Below are positions 8,947 through 17,601 of a stretch of DNA of 64,000 bases, piece after piece (position 1 is the stretch's first letter; each line of letters opens with the position of its first letter). The notes under the pieces were generated by a model, which was given only the letters and a program-made list of their open reading frames with translations, had not been told where the DNA came from and did not search any database. Both the position numbers and the translations under genes were made by a program. Source of the stretch: Novosphingobium sp. AP12 (lineage in GTDB: Bacteria; Pseudomonadota; Alphaproteobacteria; Sphingomonadales; Sphingomonadaceae); the NCBI RefSeq assembly GCF_000281975.1, contig NZ_AKKE01000156.1:1-64000 (forward strand), given 5' to 3'.

Positions 8947-9043
8947 TGTCCCAGCGAAGGCTGGGACCGCCGGGTACTCTTGAGGCAATGCCGGTCCGAC
9001 AGCCCGCGCGGACGCGGCGAGCGGTCCCAGCCTTCGCTGGGAC
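8947..9043. repeat. REPIN-like palindromic element
   Basis: A 97-base intergenic element bounded by a perfect 22-base inverted repeat at 8947-8968 and 9022-9043. Each arm is itself a hairpin: GTCCCAGC, four bases, then GCTGGGAC with slight offset. The left half matches the element at 12059-12190 over the stretch starting GTCCCAGCG and continuing through a shared ACTCTT.AGGCAA. It lies between the Rieske oxygenase and the TIM-barrel gene. Confidence 0.85.
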
Positions 9044-9076
9044 GACGGACTTATCGCATTACTTCATCGCCGCCGC

Positions 9077-10255
9077 CTACATCACCGGCTGCGGCAGCGA
9101 GGCGTCGTCGCCCAGATACCAGTTCAGCCATTCGTGGAAGTACTGGTTGCCGCGCTCGTTCTTGCCGAAGGTCAGCTCGTCGTGCGCGCCGGATTCGAGG
9201 CCGCGCTGGATCTCGAGACCGATGACGTAATCCTCCTCGTAAGTAACATCGCGGAAGAAGTTCATCGCCGCTTCCGCCGCCTCGCGGTCGGCCTCGTCCT
9301 TCACGGGATTGCGGCGCAGGTAGTTGAGCACGGTGCGGTTGCGGTCGGGCGTGGGCCCGGGGAACAGCTGGGCGACCTGCGTGATCTCGGGCGCGATGAA
9401 GATCGAGACGTTGGGGAAGAAGATGCGCACGAAGTCGTAGCCGTAGTTCTCGCGGTTGCCCCACTCCTCGCGGGGCACGTCCTTGAGCTGCTCGGCGATG
9501 GTGTGCTGCGGGAAGCCGATGCGGATGTTCGGCCCGAAGCCTTCGTAGTGCGTGCAGTTCGACGGCGTGCGCGGGAAGATCGTCTCGGGGTGGAGCGACT
9601 TGAAGTGATAGCCTTCGAGGTAGCCGTCAAAGGCGATCTTCCAGTTCGCGCCCTCGATCGTCCGGTTGCCGAGGTAGGTCCAGTTGGCGAAGTCGAGCGC
9701 TTCGAAATCTTCCAGGAAACCGTCGAAATAGGTGTCGAGGTTGATCGGTGCGTCGGGCGTCAGGCATGCGAAGATCATGCCGCCGCGCTCCTCGCAGGGC
9801 AGTTCGCGCAGGCCCATGCGGCTCTTGTCGACATCGCCGAAGGTGCCGGGCTCGGAGATGCCGATCAGCTTGCCGTCGGCGCCGTAGGTCCACGAATGGT
9901 ACTTGCACGTGAAGCGCGAGCAGTTGCCGGTGCCATCGGGCGCGACCGGCGCGCCGCGGTGCGAGCACACGTTGAGGAAGGCGCGGACCTTGCCGGCCTT
10001 GTCGCGGTTGATGAGCACCGGCGAGCCGACCGCGTCCATCGCCTTGTAGTCGCCGGGGTTCGGCAGCTCGGCGGTGAAGGCGAGCATCAGCGGCACGCGC
10101 TTGAACACCAGCTCCATCTCGGCCTTGAACTGGTCCTTGTCGGTGTAACTGCTGGTGGGGACCTTGAGCGGCTTGTCGGTCTGGTAGGTCTTCTTGTTCT
10201 CCACGTAGTCGAGCATGATCTCGGCCACGTCGCCAATGCGCTTCACGCGTTCCAC
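9077..10255 (-). CDS. Rieske non-haem iron oxygenase, alpha subunit
   Basis: An aromatic-ring-hydroxylating-type oxygenase of 392 residues. The Rieske centre is C97-S-H99 and C117-K-Y-H120. The catalytic iron ligands are H217 and H222 in NWKIAFDGYLEGYHFKSLH, with a late Asp near EEDYVIGLEI. The residue bridging Rieske and iron sites is Glu214 rather than the classical Asp, as in carnitine/betaine-type oxygenases. It uses O2 and electrons from a ferredoxin or reductase. The start is GTG at 10255 with GGGAG upstream. It is divergent from an acyl-CoA synthetase gene. The substrate is not known; the bridging Glu argues against a standard naphthalene-type dioxygenase. Confidence 0.9.
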   Translation of the reverse strand: MERVKRIGDVAEIMLDYVENKKTYQTDKPLKVPTSSYTDKDQFKAEMELVFKRVPLMLAFTAELPNPGDYKAMDAVGSPVLINRDKAGKVRAFLNVCSHRGAPVAPDGTGNCSRFTCKYHSWTYGADGKLIGISEPGTFGDVDKSRMGLRELPCEERGGMIFACLTPDAPINLDTYFDGFLEDFEALDFANWTYLGNRTIEGANWKIAFDGYLEGYHFKSLHPETIFPRTPSNCTHYEGFGPNIRIGFPQHTIAEQLKDVPREEWGNRENYGYDFVRIFFPNVSIFIAPEITQVAQLFPGPTPDRNRTVLNYLRRNPVKDEADREAAEAAMNFFRDVTYEEDYVIGLEIQRGLESGAHDELTFGKNERGNQYFHEWLNWYLGDDASLPQPVM

Positions 10256-10409
10256 ACGCCATCTCCCGGCAAATTATTGTGCGGCGATCCTGATCCAGTG
10301 CAGGCGTGGCGGCAACCTGCGCAAGGTGATAGGCGAAACCGTCTCGTTTCGGCCCGATTGGCATTTTGACCAGTTGGCGAAGCCCCCCCGCAGGAGCACT
10401 CATGGGCGC

Positions 10410-12047
10410 ATGACGGAGAGGAAAAGCCCCAAGTGGGCATGGCTTGAACACGAACCGGCACACCTGCCGCCGCATCTGGCTGCCTATGCGGGCACCGGCC
10501 TGTGGGACGAGCGCACGATCGCCGAGCAGGCCACCGCGCTGGCCGAGGCCGCCCCCGGCTTCGTCGTGCTCATCGAGGGCGACACCGAGGTCACGCGGGG
10601 CGAGGTCGTCGCCGATGCCGAGGCGCTGAGCGCGGCACTTCACGCGCGCGGCCTGCGCCCCGGCGACGTGATCGCGTTCCAGGTGCCCAACTGGCGCGAG
10701 GCGATGGTCATCAACCTGGCCGCCGCGATGTCGGGTTTCGTCGTCAATCCGATCGTGCCGATCTACCGCGACCACGAGGTCTCGCTGATGCTGGCCGACT
10801 GCGGGGCGAGGGCGGTCTTCGTGCCCTCCGCCTTCCGCAAGTTCGATTATGCGGCGATGGCCGCGCGGCTGGCGGGATCGCTGCCGGACCTCGATTTCGT
10901 GTTCACCGTTCGCGGCGAGGGCCCGGACGATTTCGCCGCGCTGGTCGAGGAAGGGCGCGGGCTCTCCTTCGCGCGGCCCAGGGTCGATCCGCTGGGCGTC
11001 AAGATGGTGCTCTACACCTCCGGCACCACGGGCAAGCCCAAGGGCGTGCTGCACAGCCACGTCTCGATCGCCCGCATCCTGCGCGAAAGCGGCGCCTACT
11101 GGGGCCTGACGCCGGGCGAGGCGACGCTGATGCCCTCGCCCGTCACGCATGTCTCGGGTTATGCCAACGGGCTGGAGGCACCGTTCCTCTGCGGCACCCG
11201 TACGGTGCTGATGGAAAGCTGGAACGCGGCCGAGGCGCTGGCGCTGATCGACCGGCACCAGGCGGTCGGCACGGTGGCGGCGACGCCGTTCCTCGTCGAG
11301 CTGGCCGCTGCCGCACGCGAAAGCGGTAACCGTCTCCCGAGTTTCCGCTTCTTCGCCTGCGGCGGCGCGGCGGTCCCGGCGGACCTCATCCCCGCCGCCA
11401 ATGCTGCGTTCGACCATTGCCGCGCCTTCCGCGTCTTCGGCGCTTCGGAAGTGCCGCTGGTGACGTTCGGCTGGCCCAATGTCGAGCGGCTGGCGGCGAC
11501 CACCGACGGCGCCATCGTCGACTACGACATCCGCGTCGTCGATCACGAGGACCACGACCTGCCGAACGGGCTCGAAGGCGAGATCCTCGCACGCGGGCCG
11601 GGCATGATGCTGGGCTACGCCGACGAGGCGCAGACGCGCGAGGCGATCACCACGGACGGCTATTTCCGCACCGGCGACCTCGGCGTGCGCACCAACGATG
11701 GCGCGCTGACCATCACCGGCCGCAAGAAGGACCTCATCATCCGCGGCGGCGAGAACATATCCGCCAAGGAGATCGAGGACGTGCTGCACCTCCACCCGCA
11801 GGTGCGCGAGGCGGCCGTCGTCGCCATGCCGCACGAGCGGCTGGGCGAGGGGGTCTGCGCTTACGTCATCGCCGAGGGGGAAGCGCCCAGCGCGATCGAC
11901 CTAGCCGCGCATGTCGCGGGGAGCGGCCTGGCGAAGCAGAAGATCCCCGAACGCTTCGAATTTCGCGAGGACTTGCCCCGGACCGCCTCGGGCAAGGTTC
12001 GCAAGGATATGTTGAGGGCGGATGTGAAGGGGCTGGTGGGGGTTTAA
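10410..12047 (+). CDS. acyl-CoA synthetase (AMP-forming)
   Basis: AMP-dependent acid-CoA ligase of 545 residues. The P-loop-like motif YTSGTTGKPKG lies near residue 200. The adenylation motifs FGASE, GYFRTGDLG and GRKKDLIIRGGENIS follow, and the C-terminal catalytic lysine sits in RTASGKVRK. It resembles medium-chain and cyclohexanecarboxylate-type ligases. It activates a carboxylic acid with ATP and CoA, feeding beta-oxidation. The ATG at 10410 lies 13 bases from AGGAG; the open frame extends upstream without better signals. It shares a 154-base divergent promoter region with the Rieske oxygenase, so the two may respond to the same inducer. Confidence 0.9.
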   Translation: MTERKSPKWAWLEHEPAHLPPHLAAYAGTGLWDERTIAEQATALAEAAPGFVVLIEGDTEVTRGEVVADAEALSAALHARGLRPGDVIAFQVPNWREAMVINLAAAMSGFVVNPIVPIYRDHEVSLMLADCGARAVFVPSAFRKFDYAAMAARLAGSLPDLDFVFTVRGEGPDDFAALVEEGRGLSFARPRVDPLGVKMVLYTSGTTGKPKGVLHSHVSIARILRESGAYWGLTPGEATLMPSPVTHVSGYANGLEAPFLCGTRTVLMESWNAAEALALIDRHQAVGTVAATPFLVELAAAARESGNRLPSFRFFACGGAAVPADLIPAANAAFDHCRAFRVFGASEVPLVTFGWPNVERLAATTDGAIVDYDIRVVDHEDHDLPNGLEGEILARGPGMMLGYADEAQTREAITTDGYFRTGDLGVRTNDGALTITGRKKDLIIRGGENISAKEIEDVLHLHPQVREAAVVAMPHERLGEGVCAYVIAEGEAPSAIDLAAHVAGSGLAKQKIPERFEFREDLPRTASGKVRKDMLRADVKGLVGV

Positions 12048-12058
12048 TGTCGACAGCC

Positions 12059-12190
12059 CGTCGTCCCAGCGGAAGCTGGGACCGCTGGGAACTCTTCAGG
12101 CAACAGCTCTCCGACAGCCAACCGCCAGCGGGCGCCCAGGCTAAAGGTCGTGCGACCCTGCCAGCGGTCCCCGCCTTCGCGGGGACGACG
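12059..12190. repeat. REPIN-like palindromic element
   Basis: A 132-base element with imperfect 30-base inverted ends (12059-12088 and 12161-12190), both starting CGTCGTCCC from outside. The left half is homologous to 8947-9000. It starts 12 bases after the stop of the acyl-CoA synthetase gene, in the space before a convergent SDR gene. Confidence 0.82.
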
Positions 12191-12273
12191 AATGATATTC
12201 CTGGCCGAAACGGAATCGGCGGCGGCGCCCTCAGGCAGCCGCCGCCGGCCCTTCCTCCCCAGGAAGCTGAACT

Positions 12274-13080
12274 CTAGGCCCCGCCCATAGCAGCCGCGAC
12301 GGCGGCGTCGATCTCGGACTTCATGGGATTGCGCCGCAGGGTCAAGCCGCCGTTCACCTGCAGGTTCTCGCCGGTCATGAAGCATTCGTCGCTGCCCAGC
12401 CAGACGACGGCGGCGGCGATGTCGTCCGAAGTGCCGATGCGGCCTAGCGGATAGCCCGACAGGAACGCGTCGAACAGGCCGGGGACCTGCTTGGCGTCGG
12501 AGGTCATCGGCGTGTCGGTGAGGCCGGGCGAGATCGAGTTGGCGCGGATGCCCTCGGCCCCGAACTCGTGCGCGACGCAGCGGATGACGTGGTCGGCGCC
12601 GGCCTTGGTGCCCATGTAGGCGGCGTGGTCGTTGAGCATGATCGTCGCCGTCGCGGAGCTGATCTGGATGATCGAGCCGCCGCGCCCGCCAAGGCCGCGG
12701 GACATCTTGCGCACCATCGCCTGGTAGAAGTGGAAGGGCCCGACGTACTGCAGCATGGTCATCGCCATGAGTTCTTCGGCAGTGGTCTCGAGGAAGCCTT
12801 TGAGCAGCCCCCAGCCGGTGGCGTTGACGGCGATGTCGATGCCGCCGAGCGCGTCCGCCGCCGCGTCGGCGAAGCGGTCCACACTGCCCTTGTCGGTGAG
12901 GTCGCAGGGTGCCCAGGCGCAGTCATGCTGCGCAGCAAAATCGGCGAGCACGCTTTCCTTGCGGCCCGAGACGAGCACCTGGGCACCCTCGGCCATGAGG
13001 CGGCGGGCGATGGTCTGGCCCATGTTGTCGGGGCTGCTGGCGCCCAGGATCACCGCGCGTTTTCCGTCAAGCCGTCCCAT
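12274..13080 (-). CDS. short-chain dehydrogenase/reductase
   Basis: A classical-type SDR of 268 residues acting on an alcohol or ketone with NAD(P). The cofactor site is somewhat unusual, GASSPDNMG, resembling enoyl-reductase-like SDRs, instead of TGxxxGIG. The catalytic Ser is in QISSATA and the Tyr/Lys pair in AAYMGTKAG. The C-terminal MTGENLQVNGGLTLRRNP is followed by a short alanine-rich tail. A GAGGAGA ribosome site precedes the ATG. It is divergent from the next SDR gene across 146 bases. The substrate is unknown. Confidence 0.88.
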   Translation of the reverse strand: MGRLDGKRAVILGASSPDNMGQTIARRLMAEGAQVLVSGRKESVLADFAAQHDCAWAPCDLTDKGSVDRFADAAADALGGIDIAVNATGWGLLKGFLETTAEELMAMTMLQYVGPFHFYQAMVRKMSRGLGGRGGSIIQISSATATIMLNDHAAYMGTKAGADHVIRCVAHEFGAEGIRANSISPGLTDTPMTSDAKQVPGLFDAFLSGYPLGRIGTSDDIAAAVVWLGSDECFMTGENLQVNGGLTLRRNPMKSEIDAAVAAAMGGA

Positions 13081-13226
13081 GGCACCATCTCCTCTCGGTT
13101 GTTGGTGCGCTGGCTAGCACGCCGGGGGCGCGACCATTCCTGACCAAACTAATAGTGGCCACGACGCGCCCAAGCGTGGACACCCCGTCATCAAGAAACA
13201 GGCGCGTGGCAGAGGAGCGCATAGAC

Positions 13227-13988
13227 ATGGATCTCGGACTGAAAGGCCTCAAGGCCATCCTCGTGGGCGCGAACGGCGGCATCGGCCGCGTCGTCGCGCA
13301 CGTGCTGTCGCAGGAAGGCTGCGACATCGCCATCTGCGGCCGCTCGCAGGACAAGGTCGACAACGTGCTGTCCGAAATCGCCGGCGCGGGCGTCAAGACC
13401 TACGGCGCGGCGCTCGACGTGACCGAGGTGGATGCGGTCCCGGCGTTCGTGGACAAGGCGGCCGAAGCGCTCGGCGGCGCCGACATCTTCATCAGCTTCA
13501 CCTCGACCAACCTCGGCGAGGATACCGACGCGGCGTGGGACGCGGTCATGCAGGCGGACATCCTGCCGATGCGCCGCGGCATCGCTGCCGTGCGGCCTTA
13601 TCTCGCCAAGTCGGACAATGGCTCGATCGTGTGCATCAGTTCGTCCGGCGCGGTCGAGGAATTCATGGGCGTCCAGCCCTACAACGCGCTCAAGGCAGCG
13701 GTGATGAACTATGCCTCGGCGCTGTCGCAGGCGCTCGCCGTGGACGGCATCCGCGTCAACTGCTTCACCCCCGGCCCCGTACTGACCGAGGACGGCCCCT
13801 GGGCCACGCTCGAAACCGTTGCGCCCGACTTCTACAAGGCGACGCTGGCGAACATGCCCTCGGGCCGTTTCACCACGGGTGAGGAACTGGCCAAGGCCAT
13901 CGCTTTCGTCGTCTCGCCCACCTGCAAGGCCATGACCGGCGCGAACATCGTGGTCGACAACGGGTACACCAAGCGCACCCAGTTCTGA
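13227..13988 (+). CDS. short-chain dehydrogenase/reductase
   Basis: A 253-residue SDR. The cofactor motif is VGANGGIG near the N-terminus (Val replaces the usual Thr), the Ser is in CISSSGA, and the YNALK pair supplies Tyr and Lys. The usual NNAG is replaced by SFTST, a deviation also seen in some 3-oxoacyl reductase-like proteins. The C-terminus VVDNGYTKRTQF is typical of the family. The ATG at 13227 follows GAGGAG by about 10 bases; upstream in-frame codons are unlikely. It is ended by a strong terminator and probably transcribed alone. Presumed oxidoreductase of a hydroxylated catabolic intermediate. Confidence 0.87.
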   Translation: MDLGLKGLKAILVGANGGIGRVVAHVLSQEGCDIAICGRSQDKVDNVLSEIAGAGVKTYGAALDVTEVDAVPAFVDKAAEALGGADIFISFTSTNLGEDTDAAWDAVMQADILPMRRGIAAVRPYLAKSDNGSIVCISSSGAVEEFMGVQPYNALKAAVMNYASALSQALAVDGIRVNCFTPGPVLTEDGPWATLETVAPDFYKATLANMPSGRFTTGEELAKAIAFVVSPTCKAMTGANIVVDNGYTKRTQF

Positions 13989-14015
13989 GTTTCCCTCCCC
14001 TCCGGAAGGATCATT

Positions 14016-14049
14016 GCGGCGGGCCTTTTCCAAAGCCCGCCGCTTTTTT
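14016..14049 (+). terminator. Rho-independent terminator
   Basis: A 9-base-pair GC stem (GCGGCGGGC at 14016-14024, complement at 14035-14043) followed by six T. It lies 27 bases downstream of the SDR stop. Confidence 0.9.
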
Positions 14050-14054
14050 ATGGC

Positions 14055-15068
14055 TCACGCGATCTTCAGGACCAGCTTGCCGGTGTTCGCGCCCGAGAAC
14101 AGGCGCATGAAGGCGGGGTAGGCGTTTTCGAGGCCGTGCTGCACGTCCTCGTCGGCGCGCAGCCTGCCCTCGGCCAGCCACTGCGCCATCTGCGCGCCGC
14201 CCTCGGCGAAGCGGTCCGCGTAGTCGGCGATGAGGAAGCCGTGGATCGTCGCGCGGCGCGCCAGGATCTGCCAGAGGTTCCTGAGACCCAGCTTTTCCGG
14301 GCTGTTGTATTCGGCGATGAGCCCGCACAGGACGATGCGGGCATGACGCGCCAGGGTGAAGACCTCCGCCTCCAGCACCGGGCCGCCGACATTCTCGAAC
14401 ACGACATCGACGCCGTCCGGCGCGGCCTCGGCGATGGCGGCGACGAGGGCGTCGTGGTCCTTGTCCTTGTAGTCGATCGCGGCGTCGAAGTGGTAGTCCT
14501 CGATCAGGCGGCGGCACTTGTCCGCGCCGCCCGCGATGCCGACGACGCGGCAGCCCATGATCTTGCCGATCTGGCCCACGGCGGAGCCGACCGCGCCCGC
14601 CGCGCCCGACACCAGCAGCGTCTCGCCCGGCTGGGGTTTCGCCACTTCGGTCAGCCCGAAGTAGGCGGTGAGCCCCACTGCGCCCAGCGCCGAGAGGTAG
14701 CTGGAGGGCGAGGCGACGGCATCGATGTCGATCGGCATGGTGAAGCCGCCGGGCATGGCGACGGAATAGTCCTCCAGCGCATTGAGGCCCATGATCCATT
14801 GTCCCGGCGCGAAGTCCGGGTTGTCCGAGGCGTGGACCACGCCGACCGTCGTCGCGCGCACCGGATCGCCGAGCGGGATCGGCGGCATGTAGCTTTCCGC
14901 GTCGTCCATCCACCCGCGCTGGGCCGGGTCGAGCGAGGCGTAATGGTTGCGCACCACGATGCCGCCGGGGGGAACGGCCGGGATGGCTTCCGTCTCGAGA
15001 ACAAAATCGTCCGGAACGGGTGAACCTTCCGGCCTGCGCACGAGCAGGAATCGCCGGTTTTCGGCCAT
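14055..15068 (-). CDS. NADP-dependent medium-chain reductase (PTGR-like)
   Basis: A 337-residue zinc-free medium-chain reductase, a paralogue of the protein at 6369-7376. Shared landmarks are VSGAAGAVGSAVGQIGK, VVGIAGGADKCRRL, VFENVGGPVLE and the C-terminal GLENAY segment. It starts MAENRRFLLVRRPEG, a standard N-terminus for this subfamily. It is predicted to reduce alpha,beta-unsaturated carbonyls with NADPH. A strong AAGGAGACG ribosome site is present. It is divergent from a TonB receptor gene, repeating the arrangement at 6.2 kb. Confidence 0.88.
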   Translation of the reverse strand: MAENRRFLLVRRPEGSPVPDDFVLETEAIPAVPPGGIVVRNHYASLDPAQRGWMDDAESYMPPIPLGDPVRATTVGVVHASDNPDFAPGQWIMGLNALEDYSVAMPGGFTMPIDIDAVASPSSYLSALGAVGLTAYFGLTEVAKPQPGETLLVSGAAGAVGSAVGQIGKIMGCRVVGIAGGADKCRRLIEDYHFDAAIDYKDKDHDALVAAIAEAAPDGVDVVFENVGGPVLEAEVFTLARHARIVLCGLIAEYNSPEKLGLRNLWQILARRATIHGFLIADYADRFAEGGAQMAQWLAEGRLRADEDVQHGLENAYPAFMRLFSGANTGKLVLKIA

Positions 15069-15120
15069 GGCATCGTCTCCTTGTTGTGCCGGACTGGTCC
15101 AACTTCAGCCCTGCCCATGC

Positions 15121-15140
15121 ACCTGTGCAATTCGACAGGT
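15121..15140. promoter_or_regulatory. inverted repeat, operator candidate
   Basis: ACCTGT (15121-15126) and ACAGGT (15135-15140) form a 6-base inverted repeat with an 8-base spacer between divergent reductase and receptor genes. The half-site CCTGTGCAA also occurs at the outer arm of the larger palindrome at 6286-6321, which sits between the paralogous gene pair. Confidence 0.45.
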
Positions 15141-15218
15141 AGGCCTCGCGCCAAACCGATGCATAGTGAACGCGAAGTGACGGCCGGGAAAGCAACGGCC
15201 GCATGGGAGGATAGACTG

Positions 15219-17510
15219 ATGGCATCCGCATATGTTCGCGGCGCGTGGCCCCGCACGCTCGTAAAGCTCGCGCTCGCTACGAGTTCGCTGACCTGTATTT
15301 CTACGGCGGCACTTGCGCAGGAGGCCGCACCCGCGCCCGCGCCGACTGAAACTGCCAGCATCGATCCGAACGAGATCATCGTTTCGGCCCGCCGCCGCTC
15401 GGAAACACTGCAGGAAACGCCGGTCGCGATCACCGCGGTCAACGCCGCGATGATCGAGGACAAGAACGCGCTGAACATCGGCGACCTCATGGGCACCGCG
15501 CCCAACCTCATCATCACCAACCAGTCCTCGGGCGCGGCGGCGGCCAACCTCTCGATCCGCGGCCTGACGTACGCCGACGTCGAGAAGTCCGCCGAGCCGA
15601 CCGTGGGCGTGGTCGTCGACGGCGTGTTCATCGGCACCAGCACCGGGCAGTTCTTCGACTTCTTCGACATCGAGCAGATCGAGGTCCTTCGCGGACCGCA
15701 GGGCACGCTGTTCGGCCGCAACACGATCGGCGGCGTCATCAACATCCGCCGCACCCGCCCGACCGGCAAGTGGGGCGTCAAGGCCGAGGTCTCCTACGGC
15801 CGCTTCGACACGCTCGCCACGCGCGCCGTCGTCAACGTGCCGCTGGGCGACAGCCTCGCGCTCAAGGGCTTTTACTTCCACAACGAATCCGACGGCTGGT
15901 ACCGGCAGGCGCAGGACGGACGCCGGCGTGGCGGGTCGAACAACGAGAACTTCGGCGCCAGCCTGCTCGCGACGCCCACCGATACCTTCGAGGCGCTGCT
16001 GACGGTCGAGAAGCAGGTGCAGGACTTCGATCCGGTGCTCGGCGTGCTGACCAATTCCGGCGACGCGTTCTGCGGCCTGGCGCCGCCCGAACAGTGCAAC
16101 CGCAACACCACCGACGACCTCTACACCGTGTTCGGCCAGCCCAATTCCGGCCACTACAGCGCCCCCTCGGTGACGTTGGAGATGAACCTCGACGTGGGCG
16201 AGGTGAAGCTGACCTCGGTCACCGGCTACCGCGAGTCCAAGGAAGGCCAGACCCAGGACTTCGACGCCAGTTCCTCCGATCTCTACTACGTCTATCGCGG
16301 CCAGAATTACGACCAGTTCAGCCAGGAGCTGCGCGCCGCCGGCAACTTCGGGTCCAGCTTCGACTACGTGGTGGGCGGATATTACTTCCGCTCGAACTAC
16401 GACCTCGACCAGTGGACGCGCGTCTTCGCGTTCAGCCCCGACATCGACCCGCGCGACTATGACCAGAACCCCCAGCACGTGGAAGGCAAGACCCGCTCGG
16501 TCGCGCTCTTCGGCGACTTCAACTGGGCCTTCGCGGACAAGTTCCGCCTCTCGTTCGGCGGCCGTTTCACGCGCGACAAGAAGTCGCTCAGCAACGCTTT
16601 CGGCGGCGTCCTGATCGGCCAGGGTTCGGACACCTTCAAGAAGTTCACGCCCAAGGTCGGCGTCGACTACCGGCCCAACGACGACGTCATGGTCTACGCC
16701 TCGTGGTCGCGCGGCTACCGTTCGGGCGGCTTCTCCCCGCGCGCCGGATCGCCCGCCAGCGCCAGCCAGGCCTACGGTCCCGAGACGGTCGACAGCTACG
16801 AAGTGGGCGGCAAGTTCGACATGATGGGCGGGATGCTCCAGCTCAACCTCGCCGGGTTCATCTCGAAGTACAAGGACCTGCAGCAGAACACGAACCTGTT
16901 CTGCTCGGTCTGCGCCACGCAGAACGAGACGGTGACCACCAACGTCGGCTCGGCGACGATCAAGGGCATCGAAGCCGACTTCACTCTGCGCCCCACCAAG
17001 GGCCTGACGATCAACGGCGCGCTCGGCCTGCTGGACTCCAAGTTCAAGGGCTTCGTGGTCGGCGGCATCTCGCCGGTGACGGGCGCGGTGATCCCGTTCG
17101 ACTTCTCGGGCAACGACCTGATCTACAACCCGGACATGACCGCCTCGCTCAGCGCCAACTACACGCTGCCGACCAGCTTCGGCGAGATGGTGGGCAACGT
17201 GGGCTACCGCTACATCGGGCGCTATGACCAGCAGATCTCGATCGCCGGGCTGACCGGCGACACCACCAACGGTCCCGCCATCGTCACCGGCAACGACCCG
17301 CGCGTGCGCACCGACGAGCAGAACCTCCTCGATGCCAGCCTCACCACCCGCTTCGACCTCGCGGGGACCGAGGCGCACGTCACCCTGTTCGGCCGCAACC
17401 TGCTCGACGACCGCGGGCCGACCCACGGATTCACCGTCGGCGGCCTGTTCGCCTTCGGCACCGGCCGCGAGCCGCGCACCTACGGCGTGACGCTGGGGGT
17501 GAAGTACTGA
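15219..17510 (+). CDS. TonB-dependent outer-membrane receptor
   Basis: A 763-residue TonB receptor. The N-terminal signal peptide ends near ISTAALAQ, the TonB-box-like segment is EIIVSARRR, and the plug carries LSIRGLTY and IEVLRGPQGTLFGRNTIGG. The barrel follows and ends LGVKY. The start at 15219 is set by the signal peptide and a GGGAGG ribosome site. It resembles other sphingomonad receptors linked to aromatic or terpenoid uptake; the ligand is unknown. A terminator separates it from the SDR gene downstream, so transcripts are probably separate, though readthrough is possible. Confidence 0.94.
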   Translation: MASAYVRGAWPRTLVKLALATSSLTCISTAALAQEAAPAPAPTETASIDPNEIIVSARRRSETLQETPVAITAVNAAMIEDKNALNIGDLMGTAPNLIITNQSSGAAAANLSIRGLTYADVEKSAEPTVGVVVDGVFIGTSTGQFFDFFDIEQIEVLRGPQGTLFGRNTIGGVINIRRTRPTGKWGVKAEVSYGRFDTLATRAVVNVPLGDSLALKGFYFHNESDGWYRQAQDGRRRGGSNNENFGASLLATPTDTFEALLTVEKQVQDFDPVLGVLTNSGDAFCGLAPPEQCNRNTTDDLYTVFGQPNSGHYSAPSVTLEMNLDVGEVKLTSVTGYRESKEGQTQDFDASSSDLYYVYRGQNYDQFSQELRAAGNFGSSFDYVVGGYYFRSNYDLDQWTRVFAFSPDIDPRDYDQNPQHVEGKTRSVALFGDFNWAFADKFRLSFGGRFTRDKKSLSNAFGGVLIGQGSDTFKKFTPKVGVDYRPNDDVMVYASWSRGYRSGGFSPRAGSPASASQAYGPETVDSYEVGGKFDMMGGMLQLNLAGFISKYKDLQQNTNLFCSVCATQNETVTTNVGSATIKGIEADFTLRPTKGLTINGALGLLDSKFKGFVVGGISPVTGAVIPFDFSGNDLIYNPDMTASLSANYTLPTSFGEMVGNVGYRYIGRYDQQISIAGLTGDTTNGPAIVTGNDPRVRTDEQNLLDASLTTRFDLAGTEAHVTLFGRNLLDDRGPTHGFTVGGLFAFGTGREPRTYGVTLGVKY

Positions 17511-17542
17511 GAATACGGCCGGGACCCTTCCGGCCTTCTACG

Positions 17543-17581
17543 GGGATGCGCAGGGGTTTTCCCTCCCGCGCATCCCTTTTT
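17543..17581 (+). terminator. Rho-independent terminator
   Basis: The stem GGGATGCGC (17543-17551) pairs with its complement at 17568-17576 and is followed by five T. It lies after the TonB receptor and just before the ribosome site of the next SDR gene. Confidence 0.8.
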
Positions 17582-17601
17582 CATGACCAAGGAGTCAAAT
17601 T

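Noticed and set aside
8917..8988. Longer N-terminus for the TIM-barrel protein
   Set aside because: The extension translates the REPIN-like repeat (VPAFAG), which also appears in other frames near the repeat; the start at 8916 has a better ribosome site and a family-like N-terminus.
12060..12277. A small plus-strand gene after the acyl-CoA synthetase
   Set aside because: The open frame is the translated repeat element and lacks a ribosome site or conserved features.
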